In this document: one piece after another, positions 50,653 to 59,872 of the stretch
Position numbering within the stretch: the stretch's first letter is position 1
Layout of the letters: each line of letters starts with the position of its first letter
Assembly (NCBI GenBank): GCA_902794395.1
Contig: CADBHB010000003.1
Location: 1 to 64,000 of the forward strand
Length of the DNA stretch: 64,000 nt
Direction: 5' to 3'
Origin: an uncultured Ruminococcus sp.
GTDB taxonomy: Bacteria; Bacillota; Clostridia; Oscillospirales; Acutalibacteraceae
The notes under the pieces: generated by a model
Database searches by the model: none
What the model saw: the letters and a program-made list of their open reading frames with translations, nothing else
What the model was told of the DNA's origin: nothing
Made by a program: the position numbers and the translations under genes

Positions 50653-53427
50653 ATGTGTAAAGATTGTAAGGATTATAACGCTACCTTAAATCTTCCCAAA
50701 ACCGATTTCCCGATGCGCGCGGGTCTGCCCAAAAGCGAACCCGTCATGCTCGGCAAGTGGGAAGAGGAAAAACTCTATGAAAAGCTGATGGAGCTTAACG
50801 AGGGCAAGCCCAGGTTCATCCTCCACGACGGACCTCCCTACGCCAACGGCGACATCCACCTCGGTCACGCCCTGAACAAGATACTCAAGGATTTCATCGT
50901 CCGCTACAAAAACATGGCGGGCTTCAAGTCCCCCTTTGTTCCCGGCTGGGACACCCACGGTCTGCCCACCGAGCTTAAGGCGCGCCAAAAGGCGGGCATC
51001 GGCAACTCTGCCGACATCTCCGTTGTCGAGCTGCGCAAGCTCTGCGATGAGTTTGTAACAGGCTACATCAACGACCAGCGCGAGCAGTTCAAGCGTCTGG
51101 GCTGTATCGGCGAGTGGGATGATCCTTATATCACCTTAAAGCACGAGTTTGAGGCTGAGCAGATTAAGGTGTTCGCCGAAATGGCAGACAAGGACTATAT
51201 CTACAGAGGATTAAAGCCCGTATACTGGTGCCCCGAGTGTAAGACCGCTCTCGCCGAGGCTGAGATCGAATACGGCGAGGATCCCTGCCACTCCATCTAT
51301 GTTAAATTCAACGTCACCGACGACCTCGGCAAGTTTGCCGCCATGGGCATCGACCCCAAAAAGGTCTACTTCGTCATTTGGACCACCACCACCTGGACGC
51401 TTCCTGCCAACGTCGCCATCTGCGTGGGTCCGCGTTACGAGTATTCCGTAGTCAAGTGCGGCGAGGAGTACTATGTAATGGCTACCGACCTGGTCGAAGC
51501 CGCTATGGCAGAGGCGGGCATTACCGAGTATGAAACAGTTGCCTCCGTAAAGGGAAGCGAGCTGGAGTACATGAAGACACAGCACCCCTTCCTCGACCGC
51601 GAATCTCTGCTTATCGTCGGCGACCACGTCACACTGGAAAGCGGCACCGGCTGCGTACACACCGCGCCCGGACACGGTGTCGACGACTATAACGTATGCC
51701 GCAACTACCCCGAGATCCCTGTTATCTGTCCCGTTAACGGCGACGGCGTGCTCACCGAAGAAGCCGGCGAGTTTGCTGGCCTTACCACCGATGAGGCCAA
51801 CAAGAAGATCGCCATCAAGCTGGACGCTACAGGCGCATTGTTTGCATTGAAAAAAATCATCCACCAATATCCCCACTGCTGGAGATGTAAGTCTCCCATC
51901 CTCTTCCGCGCTACCGACCAGTGGTTCTGCTCGGTCGACGACTTCAAGGAGGAGGCGGTAGACGCCATCAATACCGTTGAGTGGATCCCCGCGTGGGGCA
52001 AGGACCGCATCACCTCCATGGTGCGCGACAGAAAAGACTGGTGCATTTCGCGCCAGCGCAAATGGGGCGTGCCTATCCCCATTTTCTACTGCAAGGACTG
52101 CGGCGAGCCCTATATCGACAAGGGCGCCATGCTCGCGGTAGCCGAGCTGTTCGGCAAGGAAGGCTCCAACGCCTGGTTTGACCGCGACGCCTCCGAGATC
52201 CTGCCCGAAGGCACAAAATGTCCCAAGTGCGGCGGTCAGGCTTTTGACAAGGAAAAGGACATCATGGACGTGTGGTTCGACAGCGGTTCCTCTCACACCG
52301 CCGTCTGCAAGCGCCGTGAGTACCTCGGCTTCCCCGCCGATCTCTACCTTGAGGGCAACGACCAGTACAGAGGCTGGTTCCAGTCCTCTCTGCTCACCGC
52401 TGTTGCCACCGAGGGCACCGCGCCCTACAGGACCGTACTGACCCACGGCATGATCCTCGATATGGAAAAGCGCAAAATGAGCAAGTCGCTCGGCAACGGC
52501 ATCAGCCCGCAGGAGGTAATGAAGCAGTTCGGCGCCGACGTGCTCAGACTCTGGGTCGCTTCCTGCGACTACCAGTCTGACGTCAGCATTTCCTACGACA
52601 TCCTCAAGCAGCTTGCCGAGGCATACAGAAAGATCCGCAACACCGCGCGTTACATCCTCGGCAACCTCTCGGACTTCGACCCCGACACCGACATGGCGGC
52701 GCTCAGCGACCTCAAGCCCATCGACAAGTGGGCGGTGGCTACGCTTAACGACCTCATCGACAAGGTCAAGTCCTCCTACGATAAATACGAGTTCCACATC
52801 GTCTACCACAGCATCCACAACTTCTGCGTGGTGCAGATGTCCAACTTCTATCTCGATGTGCTCAAGGACAGACTCTACACCGAGAAGAAGGACAGCCCGT
52901 CCAGAAGGGCGGCGCAGACCACCATCTACCTCATCCTCAATGCGATGACCAAGATGATCGCGCCCATCCTCGCCTACACCTCGGACGAGATCTGGCAGTA
53001 TATGCCTCACGGCGCCGAAGATAACGCCGAGCACGTTATCTTCAACGAAATGCCCGAAAAGGTCGACTTCGAGACCGACAGCGACTTCATGGCGTTCTGG
53101 GACGAGATCCACGCTTTGAGAGACGACGTCAAAAAGGCGATCGAGCCTCTGGTAAAGGAAAAGACCGTCAAGGGTTCGCTGGAAGCCAAGGTCACCATCT
53201 CCGCGGGCGGCGAAAAGCTCGCCTTCCTCAAGAAAGCCGAGGAGGAGCTTGCAGCTGTGTTCATCGTCAGCGGCGTAGAGATCGTCGACAACGGCGGCGA
53301 GCTGGAGATCAAAGTCGAGAAGGCTGAGGGCGAAAAGTGCGAGCGCTGCTGGTGCGTCAGCAAGACTGTCGGACAGAACAGCGAGCATCCCACCCTTTGC
53401 GCGCGCTGCTGTGACGTTTTAAAATAA
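50653..53427 (+). CDS. ileS: Isoleucyl-tRNA synthetase
   Basis: 924 residues. IleS charges tRNA-Ile and edits valine. The HIGH motif is PPYANGDIHLGHALNKILKD, the WVPGWDTHGLP-type segment reads FVPGWDTHGLPTE, the editing domain has TTTWTLPAN and TAPGHGVDDY, and the class signature is RKMSKSLGNGISP. The C-terminal zinc site is CERCWC...CARCC. Length and zinc tail match the Firmicutes type. The preceding 203-base leader is highly structured. Confidence 0.98.
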   Translation: MCKDCKDYNATLNLPKTDFPMRAGLPKSEPVMLGKWEEEKLYEKLMELNEGKPRFILHDGPPYANGDIHLGHALNKILKDFIVRYKNMAGFKSPFVPGWDTHGLPTELKARQKAGIGNSADISVVELRKLCDEFVTGYINDQREQFKRLGCIGEWDDPYITLKHEFEAEQIKVFAEMADKDYIYRGLKPVYWCPECKTALAEAEIEYGEDPCHSIYVKFNVTDDLGKFAAMGIDPKKVYFVIWTTTTWTLPANVAICVGPRYEYSVVKCGEEYYVMATDLVEAAMAEAGITEYETVASVKGSELEYMKTQHPFLDRESLLIVGDHVTLESGTGCVHTAPGHGVDDYNVCRNYPEIPVICPVNGDGVLTEEAGEFAGLTTDEANKKIAIKLDATGALFALKKIIHQYPHCWRCKSPILFRATDQWFCSVDDFKEEAVDAINTVEWIPAWGKDRITSMVRDRKDWCISRQRKWGVPIPIFYCKDCGEPYIDKGAMLAVAELFGKEGSNAWFDRDASEILPEGTKCPKCGGQAFDKEKDIMDVWFDSGSSHTAVCKRREYLGFPADLYLEGNDQYRGWFQSSLLTAVATEGTAPYRTVLTHGMILDMEKRKMSKSLGNGISPQEVMKQFGADVLRLWVASCDYQSDVSISYDILKQLAEAYRKIRNTARYILGNLSDFDPDTDMAALSDLKPIDKWAVATLNDLIDKVKSSYDKYEFHIVYHSIHNFCVVQMSNFYLDVLKDRLYTEKKDSPSRRAAQTTIYLILNAMTKMIAPILAYTSDEIWQYMPHGAEDNAEHVIFNEMPEKVDFETDSDFMAFWDEIHALRDDVKKAIEPLVKEKTVKGSLEAKVTISAGGEKLAFLKKAEEELAAVFIVSGVEIVDNGGELEIKVEKAEGEKCERCWCVSKTVGQNSEHPTLCARCCDVLK

Positions 53428-53445
53428 TACAATATCGCTTTACAG

Positions 53446-53471
53446 ATCGGTGTGATGGAAATTGCACCGAT
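53446..53471 (+). terminator. Hairpin between ileS and lspA
   Basis: ATCGGTG pairs with CACCGAT around about 12 bases. Only TTTG follows, so it may be a weak terminator or an mRNA-end stem before lspA. Confidence 0.45.
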
Positions 53472-53491
53472 TTGTTGATATGGAGGAAACT

Positions 53492-54031
53492 ATGCCTTTT
53501 ATCGCGCTTGCCGTCGGCGTTTTGCTGGCGGCGATCGACCAAATCATAAAATACTTTGTCGTCACCGACCTCAAGCCCGTGGGAACGGTAAATGTGCTCG
53601 GCGAAGTCTTTCGGCTAACCTATGTTGAAAACCCCGGAGTCGCCTTCGGGATGTTCGCCGGAAAGCAGTGGATATTTATTATCCTAACGGCGGTGCTGCT
53701 CGCGCTTATCATTTTTTATATGTTTAAAAAGCGCCCGAAAAGCAAGCTGTTCTACATCACCGTAGCCATGATAATCGGCGGCGGCATAGGCAATCTGATC
53801 GACCGTGTCCTCTACCGCTATGTGGTGGACTATTTAAGCTTTTCCTTTTTCCCGCCCGTCTGCAATTTTGCCGATTACTGCATAACCATCGGCGTATTTT
53901 TGCTGGCGTTCTACCTGCTGTTTTTAGCCGACAGGGAAACCAAAGGGGAGGCGGATAAAGCCGCCGAAGAAGCCGAAGAATCCGCGAAAGCCGAAGAAGC
54001 CGAGGAAGAAGAGGACAACGGCGATGACTGA
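53492..54031 (+). CDS. lspA: Lipoprotein signal peptidase
   Basis: 179 residues from the ATG behind GGAGG at 5 bases. LspA cuts prolipoprotein signal peptides before the lipidated Cys. Four membrane helices are visible, with the signatures VENPGVAFGMF and GGGIGNLIDRV and the catalytic Asp pair in NLIDR and CNFADYC. After the last helix there is an unusual acidic tail of about 35 residues rich in Ala and Glu (KAAEEAEESAKAEEAEEEED), which most homologues lack. The end overlaps the rluD-like start by 8 bases. Confidence 0.94.
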   Translation: MPFIALAVGVLLAAIDQIIKYFVVTDLKPVGTVNVLGEVFRLTYVENPGVAFGMFAGKQWIFIILTAVLLALIIFYMFKKRPKSKLFYITVAMIIGGGIGNLIDRVLYRYVVDYLSFSFFPPVCNFADYCITIGVFLLAFYLLFLADRETKGEADKAAEEAEESAKAEEAEEEEDNGDD

Positions 54032-54941
54032 GCACAGCTTGATATGCGCCGAAAGCGGCGTGCGGCTGGACAAATTTCTCTCGTCCTCGGACATCGGGCT
54101 GTCGCGCAGCATGGCGGTCAGCCTTATCGACGGCGGTAAGGTGCTGGTGAACGGCAGACCGTGCAGCAAAAAGCAGAAGCTTTGCGCGGGCGACGGGGTA
54201 GAGGTAAGCGTACCCGATCCCGTGCCTTACGAGGCAAAGGCTGAAAACATCCCGCTGGACATCGTTTATGAGGACGGCGACCTGCTGGTGGTCAACAAGC
54301 CGAAGGGCATGGTGGTGCATCCTGCGGCTGGCAATTACGAGGGAACGCTGGTCAACGCCCTGCTCTATCACTGCGGCGGCAGCCTGTCGGGGATAAACGG
54401 CGTTATGCGTCCTGGCATTGTACACCGTATCGACAAGGACACCAGCGGTCTGCTCATAGTCGCGAAAAACGACGCCGCCCACGCGGGGCTGGCCGCGCAG
54501 ATCAAGGAGCACTCATTCACCCGCGAATATGAGGCTGTGGTGTTCGGCTCGCTCAAGGACGACAGCGGAACGGTCGACGCGCCCATCGGCAGGCACCCTG
54601 TAGACCGCAAAAAAATGTGCGTCACCGAAAAAAACAGCAAGCGCGCCGTTACTCACTACCGGGTGCTCGCCCGTTACAAGGGCTACACCCATATAAAATG
54701 CGTGCTTGAAACGGGCAGGACCCATCAAATCCGCGTCCACATGGCATATCTGGGGCATCCCGTGGCGGGCGACCCTGTTTACGGCGTCAAAAACGAGAGG
54801 CTTCACTTTACGGGTCAGTGCCTTCACGCCCGCAAAATCGGCTTTGTGCACCCCGTTACGGGCGTTTATTTGGAGTTTCAATCGGAATTGCCCGATTATT
54901 TCAGGGATTTTTTAATCAAATTAAATAATATCAGTAAATAA
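54024..54941 (+). CDS. RluA-family pseudouridine synthase (RluD-like)
   Basis: 305 residues. The S4 domain at the N-terminus (VRLDKFLSSSDIGLSRSMAVSLI) precedes the catalytic domain, whose aspartate lies in GIVHRIDKDTSGLLI. Later motifs are ETGRTHQIRVHMAYLGHPVAGDPVYG and LHARKIGFVHP. This layout matches RluD, which modifies 23S rRNA helix 69, and Firmicutes YlyB in the same place after lspA. The exact target is not proven by sequence. Confidence 0.94.
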   Translation: MTEHSLICAESGVRLDKFLSSSDIGLSRSMAVSLIDGGKVLVNGRPCSKKQKLCAGDGVEVSVPDPVPYEAKAENIPLDIVYEDGDLLVVNKPKGMVVHPAAGNYEGTLVNALLYHCGGSLSGINGVMRPGIVHRIDKDTSGLLIVAKNDAAHAGLAAQIKEHSFTREYEAVVFGSLKDDSGTVDAPIGRHPVDRKKMCVTEKNSKRAVTHYRVLARYKGYTHIKCVLETGRTHQIRVHMAYLGHPVAGDPVYGVKNERLHFTGQCLHARKIGFVHPVTGVYLEFQSELPDYFRDFLIKLNNISK

Positions 54942-54964
54942 TTTACAGTTTTTAAAAAAAAGAC

Positions 54965-54993
54965 TTGAATTATAATTCTTTTTATGATAATAT
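54965..54993 (+). promoter_or_regulatory. Promoter of rplS
   Basis: TTGAAT (54965-54970) and TAATAT (54988-54993) at 17 bp, about 120 bases upstream of the coding start, in an AT-rich stretch that contrasts with the flanking genes. Confidence 0.6.
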
Positions 54994-54999
54994 AGATAA

Positions 55000-55116
55000 G
55001 TGTTTGAGACCGTCGTTACTCGCGACGCGATTCACAAAACGTCTTTGACGTCATTATGAAGCTGATAGTCCGCTGCCGGAAGGGTATGAATATCGGGTAA
55101 AATCAGGAGGATAAAA
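55000..55116 (+). promoter_or_regulatory. Candidate L19 leader
   Basis: The rplS leader contains CGTCG/CGACG and ACGTC/GACGT stems. Firmicutes rplS genes often carry a short autoregulatory L19 leader; position fits, but I did not confirm its consensus. Confidence 0.35.
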
Positions 55117-55464
55117 ATGGACGCATTGAAAACAATTGCAGCCGAATCGGTTAAGGAATCCACCCCCGAGTTCGGCATCGGCGATACCGTAAGAGTATCC
55201 GTCAACATTCGCGAAGGCGAAAGAGAAAGAATTCAGATGTTCGAGGGCACTGTCATCGCAAAGCGCGGCAGTGGCGTAGCGGAGACCTTCACCGTAAGAC
55301 GTGTAGCTTACGGCGTAGGCGTAGAAAGAGTATTCCCGCTTCATTCCCCCAACGTAAAGGACATTAAGGTTGTCCGTTACGGTAAGGTCCGCAGAAGCAA
55401 GCTCTATTATCTGCGTGACAGAGTAGGTAAGGCCGCCAAGGTCAAGGAGCAGATCCGTAAGTAA
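55117..55464 (+). CDS. rplS: 50S ribosomal protein L19
   Basis: 115 residues, standard length. L19 sits at the 30S-50S interface. Signatures seen are [49 protein letters not shown] and [17 protein letters not shown]. It has its own promoter and terminator, unlike the usual rpsP-rimM-trmD-rplS operon, none of whose other genes occur here. CAGGAGGATAAAA precedes the ATG. Confidence 0.97.
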   Translation: MDALKTIAAESVKESTPEFGIGDTVRVSVNIREGERERIQMFEGTVIAKRGSGVAETFTVRRVAYGVGVERVFPLHSPNVKDIKVVRYGKVRRSKLYYLRDRVGKAAKVKEQIRK

Positions 55465-55480
55465 TTCTCGAATAATCTGA

Positions 55481-55507
55481 AAGGGAACTGCTTTAGTTCC
55501 CTTTTTT
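55481..55507 (+). terminator. Intrinsic terminator of rplS
   Basis: AAGGGAACT pairs with AGTTCCCTT around GCTTT... and is followed by a six-T tract. Confidence 0.88.
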
Positions 55508-55550
55508 ACTACTGTCAATACGGTATGGTCAAGTAAAGCAGGTGACGATA

Positions 55551-56291
55551 GTGAGCGAAGAAAAAACCAATCGTTTTTCAAAAGACGAAGAAGCTGTTAT
55601 AGACGACGCCTCCGCGGCGGACGGCGTGACCTCCGACGAGTCGGGCGATGAATTTGAAAAGCAGTTCAAAGCGGTTTTTGAAGATGAAGAAGCCCCGCAA
55701 AAGCCGAAGGAAAAATTCCGCGTTATGGATCCCGACGGGTTCACCGCGGGTATTTACGACTGGATCCGCTGCATGGTTTTCGCGGTGGCGATCGTGGTGT
55801 GCTGCCTAACCTTCGGATTCCGTCTGGTCGAGGTGGACGGCACCTCCATGAACGATACGCTCGCGCATCGTGACAAGGTCATCGTTACCGACCTGTTTTA
55901 CAAGCCGCACAATAACGATATAATTGTTATCTCGCACGCCGAGAACTACCAAAAGCCCATCATCAAGCGCGTTATCGCCATCGGCGGACAGAATGTCAAG
56001 CTCGACTATGAAAACGACAGGATTTTTGTCGACGGCATCGAGCTTTCCGAGCCTTATCTCAAGGACGTCAGCAGCACGTTCTCGGGCAACTTCGGCGACA
56101 AGTACCTTCCGCTCAACGACGATGGCAGCTTTGTGGTGCCCGAGGGCAAGGTCTTTGTAATGGGCGACAACAGACAGGTGTCGCTCGACAGCCGCAGCGA
56201 AAAGATAAACCTTATCGACGTACACGACATCATCGGCAAGGCGCAGGCGGTCGTTTGGCCGTTCAATCACTTCGGCGGCGTATACAAATAA
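55551..56291 (+). CDS. lepB: Type I signal peptidase
   Basis: 246 residues from a GTG at 55551, chosen because AGGTGA lies 5 bases upstream. A long acidic cytoplasmic region (residues 1-65) precedes one transmembrane helix (about 72-92). The serine-lysine dyad is Ser99 (DGTSMNDT) and Lys139 (IIKRVIAIGGQ), followed by VMGDNRQVSLDSR. It cuts signal peptides from exported proteins. The MGDNRxxSxDSR box is slightly altered (QVSL). Acidic N-terminal extensions are unusual in the family. A terminator follows. Confidence 0.94.
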   Translation: MSEEKTNRFSKDEEAVIDDASAADGVTSDESGDEFEKQFKAVFEDEEAPQKPKEKFRVMDPDGFTAGIYDWIRCMVFAVAIVVCCLTFGFRLVEVDGTSMNDTLAHRDKVIVTDLFYKPHNNDIIVISHAENYQKPIIKRVIAIGGQNVKLDYENDRIFVDGIELSEPYLKDVSSTFSGNFGDKYLPLNDDGSFVVPEGKVFVMGDNRQVSLDSRSEKINLIDVHDIIGKAQAVVWPFNHFGGVYK

Positions 56292-56303
56292 TATTGACGC
56301 AGA

Positions 56304-56340
56304 AAGCTTATTTCCGTTCTGAGAAATAAGCTTTTCTTTT
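56304..56340 (+). terminator. Intrinsic terminator of lepB
   Basis: AAGCTTATTTC pairs perfectly with GAAATAAGCTT and is followed by TTCTTTT. Confidence 0.85.
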
Positions 56341-56342
56341 AA

Positions 56343-56375
56343 GGCGATACCGCACTATTCAGGCGTGCGGATCGC
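56343..56375. repeat. Short palindromic repeat, GGCRAYACCGC family
   Basis: GGCGATACCGC (56343-56353) pairs with GCGGATCGC (56367-56375), one base missing, around a 13-base middle that holds GCAC/GTGC. Same family as 15182, 63906 and 63990. Confidence 0.6.
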
Positions 56376-56391
56376 AAACAGGGGGGAAAAC

Positions 56392-57270
56392 ATGAGCGAA
56401 ATGCAGAATATACAATGGTTCCCTGGTCACATGACCAAAACCAAGCGGCAGATACAGGCAAGCCTAAAGCTGGTGGATGCGGTGGCGGAGATCATCGACG
56501 CGCGCATACCCGTCAGCAGCCGCAATCCCGACCTAAGCAAGCTTATCCAAAACAAGCCGCGCGTTATTTTGATGAACAAGTGCGACATGGCTAACCAGAC
56601 CGCCACCAAAATGTGGATAGACCACTACGCCAAGCAGGGCGTTACCGCCTTAGCCGTTGACTGCAAAAGCGGCAGGAACCTCAACAAATTCCCCGCTGCG
56701 GTAGATTCGGTCATGCGCGAAAGGATAGAGCGCCTGAAGGCGAAGGGCATGAAAAACCCCACTATGCGCATAATGATAGTGGGCATACCCAACGTGGGAA
56801 AATCCTCTTTCATCAATAAGATCTCAAAACAGAACCGCGCCAAGGTCGAGGACAGACCCGGCGTAACCCGAGGCAATCAGTGGTTCACCATCAGCAAAAA
56901 CCTCGAAATGCTCGACACCCCCGGCGTGCTCTGGCCTAAATTCGACGACAAGCTCGTGGGCGAGCACCTCGCGTTCACCGGGGCGGTCAAGGATCAGGTC
57001 ATCGACATCGAGCTGCTGGCGGTGCGCCTGCTCGACTTTTTAAAGCGCCTCAAGCCCGCGGAATTCATCTCCCGCTTCAAGCTTGAGCAGACAGACCTGG
57101 ACAGCACCGACTCCTATGAGCTGCTGCGCCTTATCGGCAAAAAGCGCGGCATGCTGGTTTCGGGCGGTGAAATAGACACCGAGCGCGCGGCTATAATGCT
57201 GCTGGACGAGTTCCGCGCCGCGAAGCTCGGCAGAGTGACGGTTGAAATGCCGAACGGAGAAATGCGATGA
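56392..57270 (+). CDS. ylqF: Ribosome biogenesis GTPase YlqF (RbgA)
   Basis: 292 residues from the ATG behind GGGGGG at 5 bases. RbgA helps the 50S subunit mature. The GTPase is circularly permuted: NKCDMA (G4) precedes the P-loop GIPNVGKSS (G1), then RPGVTRGNQ (G2) and LDTPGVLWP (G3). The opening [15 protein letters not shown] and the C-terminal helical domain are typical. It overlaps rnhB by 4 bases, the usual ylqF-rnhB order. Confidence 0.96.
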   Translation: MSEMQNIQWFPGHMTKTKRQIQASLKLVDAVAEIIDARIPVSSRNPDLSKLIQNKPRVILMNKCDMANQTATKMWIDHYAKQGVTALAVDCKSGRNLNKFPAAVDSVMRERIERLKAKGMKNPTMRIMIVGIPNVGKSSFINKISKQNRAKVEDRPGVTRGNQWFTISKNLEMLDTPGVLWPKFDDKLVGEHLAFTGAVKDQVIDIELLAVRLLDFLKRLKPAEFISRFKLEQTDLDSTDSYELLRLIGKKRGMLVSGGEIDTERAAIMLLDEFRAAKLGRVTVEMPNGEMR

Positions 57271-57866
57271 ATTGGCTTGAATTTGAAAACAAAGCGCTGG
57301 AGCGCGGCTACCGAAATATTTGCGGCGTAGACGAGGCGGGAAGAGGTCCTCTGGCGGGACCGGTCTGCGCGGCGGCGGTCATTTTGCCCGAGGGCAGGGT
57401 GATAGAGGGTGTTAACGACTCCAAAAAGCTCAGCGAAAAGAAGCGCGAGGCGCTGTTTGACGTCATAAAAGAGCAGTCAAAGGCATATTCTATAGCGTTT
57501 GCCACTGTTGAGGAGATCGAGGAGCTCAACATCCTCAACGCCACCATGCTCGCCATGAAGCGCGCCGTTGAGGGGCTCGGCGTTCCCGCAGACTACGCGA
57601 TGATCGACGGCAACCGCCTGCCGAAGCTTGACATCGACTGCGAGTGCATAATCAAGGGCGACTCAAGGTCAATGTCAGTCGCCTGCGCCTCTATTTTAGC
57701 CAAGGTATCAAGGGACAGGCTTTTGTACGAGTACGCCAAGGAGTACCCGCAGTATCACTTTGACAAACACAAGGGCTACGGCACCAAGCTGCACCGCGAG
57801 GCGCTGCTGGAGTACGGTCCCTGTCCTTACCACAGAATGAGCTTTTTGAAGAAGATACTGAAATGA
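57267..57866 (+). CDS. rnhB: Ribonuclease HII
   Basis: 199 residues. RNase HII removes ribonucleotides from DNA. The metal site is in [15 protein letters not shown] (first Asp-Glu), MIDGNRLP and the late Asp of KVSRDRLL; the junction-recognising GRG is intact. [25 protein letters not shown] closes the protein. The start overlaps ylqF, and the stop overlaps yraN (both ATGA), so the three are translated together. Confidence 0.97.
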   Translation: MNWLEFENKALERGYRNICGVDEAGRGPLAGPVCAAAVILPEGRVIEGVNDSKKLSEKKREALFDVIKEQSKAYSIAFATVEEIEELNILNATMLAMKRAVEGLGVPADYAMIDGNRLPKLDIDCECIIKGDSRSMSVACASILAKVSRDRLLYEYAKEYPQYHFDKHKGYGTKLHREALLEYGPCPYHRMSFLKKILK

Positions 57867-58234
57867 CACTGTTTACCAAAAAACAAACGGGCGACGCGGG
57901 CGAGGGCTACTGCGTCAGGCACCTTAAAAAGCACGGCTACCGCGTACTTGAGCGAAACTACCGCAAGCCCTGCGGCGAGATAGACGTCATCGCCGAAAAG
58001 GGCGGCGTGCTGTGCTTTGTGGAGGTCAAGACGCGCCGCTTCGACTCGCTCACCGCGCCTTATGAGGCGGTCGATAATAAAAAGCAGCGGCGGCTCATCA
58101 GGGCGGCACAGGTCTATCTGGCTGAAACCGGCTGGTCGGGCTTTTGCCGCTTCGACGTCTGCGAGGTCATCACCGACCCCGGCACGCTGCGGCTGCTCAT
58201 GCTCAATTACATTGAAAATGCCTTTGAATCGTAG
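57863..58234 (+). CDS. yraN: YraN/UPF0102 endonuclease-like protein
   Basis: 123 residues of the PD-(D/E)XK nuclease fold: [25 protein letters not shown], then the [22 protein letters not shown] catalytic strand with Asp, Glu and Lys, and [16 protein letters not shown]. The family's job is not settled; it is found next to rnhB and often dprA, so a DNA-repair role is likely. Confidence 0.93.
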   Translation: MTLFTKKQTGDAGEGYCVRHLKKHGYRVLERNYRKPCGEIDVIAEKGGVLCFVEVKTRRFDSLTAPYEAVDNKKQRRLIRAAQVYLAETGWSGFCRFDVCEVITDPGTLRLLMLNYIENAFES

Positions 58235-58300
58235 AAAATGACCGCTATTTCGTCGTGTAGAAGCGTTTTTTCGGTAATTCGGAGAAAATCCGTGAAAACT

Positions 58301-58329
58301 TTGACATTCGGCGCAGAATAGTGTAAAAT
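58301..58329 (+). promoter_or_regulatory. Promoter of thrC
   Basis: Perfect TTGACA (58301-58306) and TAAAAT (58324-58329) at 17 bp, 34 bases upstream of the start. No T-box or threonine leader peptide is visible. Confidence 0.78.
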
Positions 58330-58363
58330 AAATTGTTAAAAGAATCCGGAAAGGAAGATTTGT

Positions 58364-59872
58364 ATGTTGTATAACAGCACCCAAAACGCTGCCGAGGCGG
58401 TATCCGCCGCTCAGGCTATCGCACAGGGTATTTCCAAGGACGGCGGACTTTTTGTTCCGCAGCAGTTCCCCAAGTACGACGAGGCTGCCCTTCGCGCGCT
58501 CCTCAAGGAGGATTACAGGGGCAGGGCAAAAAAGGTATTCTCCGATTTTCTGACGGACTTTACCGCAGAGGAGATCGATGAGTGTGTCGAGAAGGCGTAC
58601 ACCGCCCAAAAATTCGGCGGCGAGGATCCCGCGCCTATGGCTTACACCAAGCTCGGCGACACCGACCTGAATATTCTGGAGCTCTGGCACGGTCCCACCT
58701 GCGCGTTCAAGGATATGGCGCTGCAAATCCTTCCGCACCTGCTCACCAAATCCCTGAAAAAGACCTATGACGGCAAGGACGCTGTCATTCTGGTAGCTAC
58801 CTCGGGCGACACCGGCAAGGCGGCGCTGGAGGGCTTTAAGGACGTAGAGCATACCAAGATCATCGTTTTCTACCCCGTGGACGGCGTAAGCCCCATGCAG
58901 AAGCATCAAATGAACACACAGGAGGGTGAAAACGTCACCGTCTGCGCCATCAAGGGCAACTTTGACGACGCTCAGACCGGCGTGAAAAAGATATTCACCA
59001 CGCCCTCGATCTCCGAAAAGCTCGCCGAGAACGACATGCTGTTCTCCTCGGCGAACTCCATCAACTGGGGCAGACTGCTGCCGCAGATAGTCTACTATAT
59101 CTCGGCTTACTGCGACATGGTCAACGACGGCAAGATCGCCTTCGGCGACAAGATCAACGTCGTTGTGCCCACCGGCAACTTCGGCAACATCCTCGCGTCC
59201 TACTACGCCGCTCAAATGGGTCTGCCGATCGCCAAATTCATCTGCGCCTCAAACGCCAACAACGTCCTGACAGATTTTATCAACACGGGCGTTTACGATA
59301 AAAACAGAGAGTTCTACACCACCATGTCGCCCTCGATGGATATTCTGGTTTCCAGCAATCTCGAGCGCCTGCTCTACAAGCTTTCGGGCGACAGCGACGA
59401 AACCACCCGCGCGTGGATGACTTCGCTCAAGACCGAGGGCAGATACGAGGTCAGCGAGGATGTCAAGGCGCAGATGCAGGAAAGGTTCTTCGGCGGCTTC
59501 TGCGACGACGAACAGACTCAGGACACCATCAGAAGGCTCTTTGAGCAGGAGGGCTACCTCTGCGACACCCACACCGCGGTCGCCGTGAATGTGTATGAGC
59601 AGTATGTTAAGGCTACCGGCGACGCCACTCCCTCGGTCATCGCCTCTACCGCAAGCCCCTACAAGTTCTCAAAGTCCGTACTGCAGGCGGTCGTGCCCGG
59701 TCAGGCGCTGCCCGAAACCGAGTTTGAGATGGTGGATATGCTCAACGCGCTTACCAAAATGCCCGTTCCCGCTCCGCTCGCGAGCCTCAAGGACAAAAAG
59801 GCGCGCTTCTCCGACGTTACGGAGGTAGAGGCTATGCCGCAGTATGTCCTCGCGGCGCTCGGCATCGAATAA
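58364..59872 (+). CDS. thrC: Threonine synthase
   Basis: 502 residues, the longer type found in many Clostridia. It makes threonine from O-phosphohomoserine. Seen: the N-terminal ISKDGGLFVP, the PLP lysine Lys116 in HGPTCAFKDMALQ, VATSGDTGKAALEGF (phosphate-binding), SANSINWGRLLPQI and VVPTGNFGNILASYYA. Other thr genes are not in the window. Its TAA overlaps the ATG of the phosphoesterase gene (TAATG). Confidence 0.97.
   Translation: MLYNSTQNAAEAVSAAQAIAQGISKDGGLFVPQQFPKYDEAALRALLKEDYRGRAKKVFSDFLTDFTAEEIDECVEKAYTAQKFGGEDPAPMAYTKLGDTDLNILELWHGPTCAFKDMALQILPHLLTKSLKKTYDGKDAVILVATSGDTGKAALEGFKDVEHTKIIVFYPVDGVSPMQKHQMNTQEGENVTVCAIKGNFDDAQTGVKKIFTTPSISEKLAENDMLFSSANSINWGRLLPQIVYYISAYCDMVNDGKIAFGDKINVVVPTGNFGNILASYYAAQMGLPIAKFICASNANNVLTDFINTGVYDKNREFYTTMSPSMDILVSSNLERLLYKLSGDSDETTRAWMTSLKTEGRYEVSEDVKAQMQERFFGGFCDDEQTQDTIRRLFEQEGYLCDTHTAVAVNVYEQYVKATGDATPSVIASTASPYKFSKSVLQAVVPGQALPETEFEMVDMLNALTKMPVPAPLASLKDKKARFSDVTEVEAMPQYVLAALGIE

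Noticed and set aside
51211-53388. A 725-codon open frame on the minus strand opposite ileS, and similar long antisense frames elsewhere
   Set aside because: They arise from the GC-rich codon pattern of the plus-strand genes. They lack ribosome-binding sites and known domains, and ileS itself is unambiguous.
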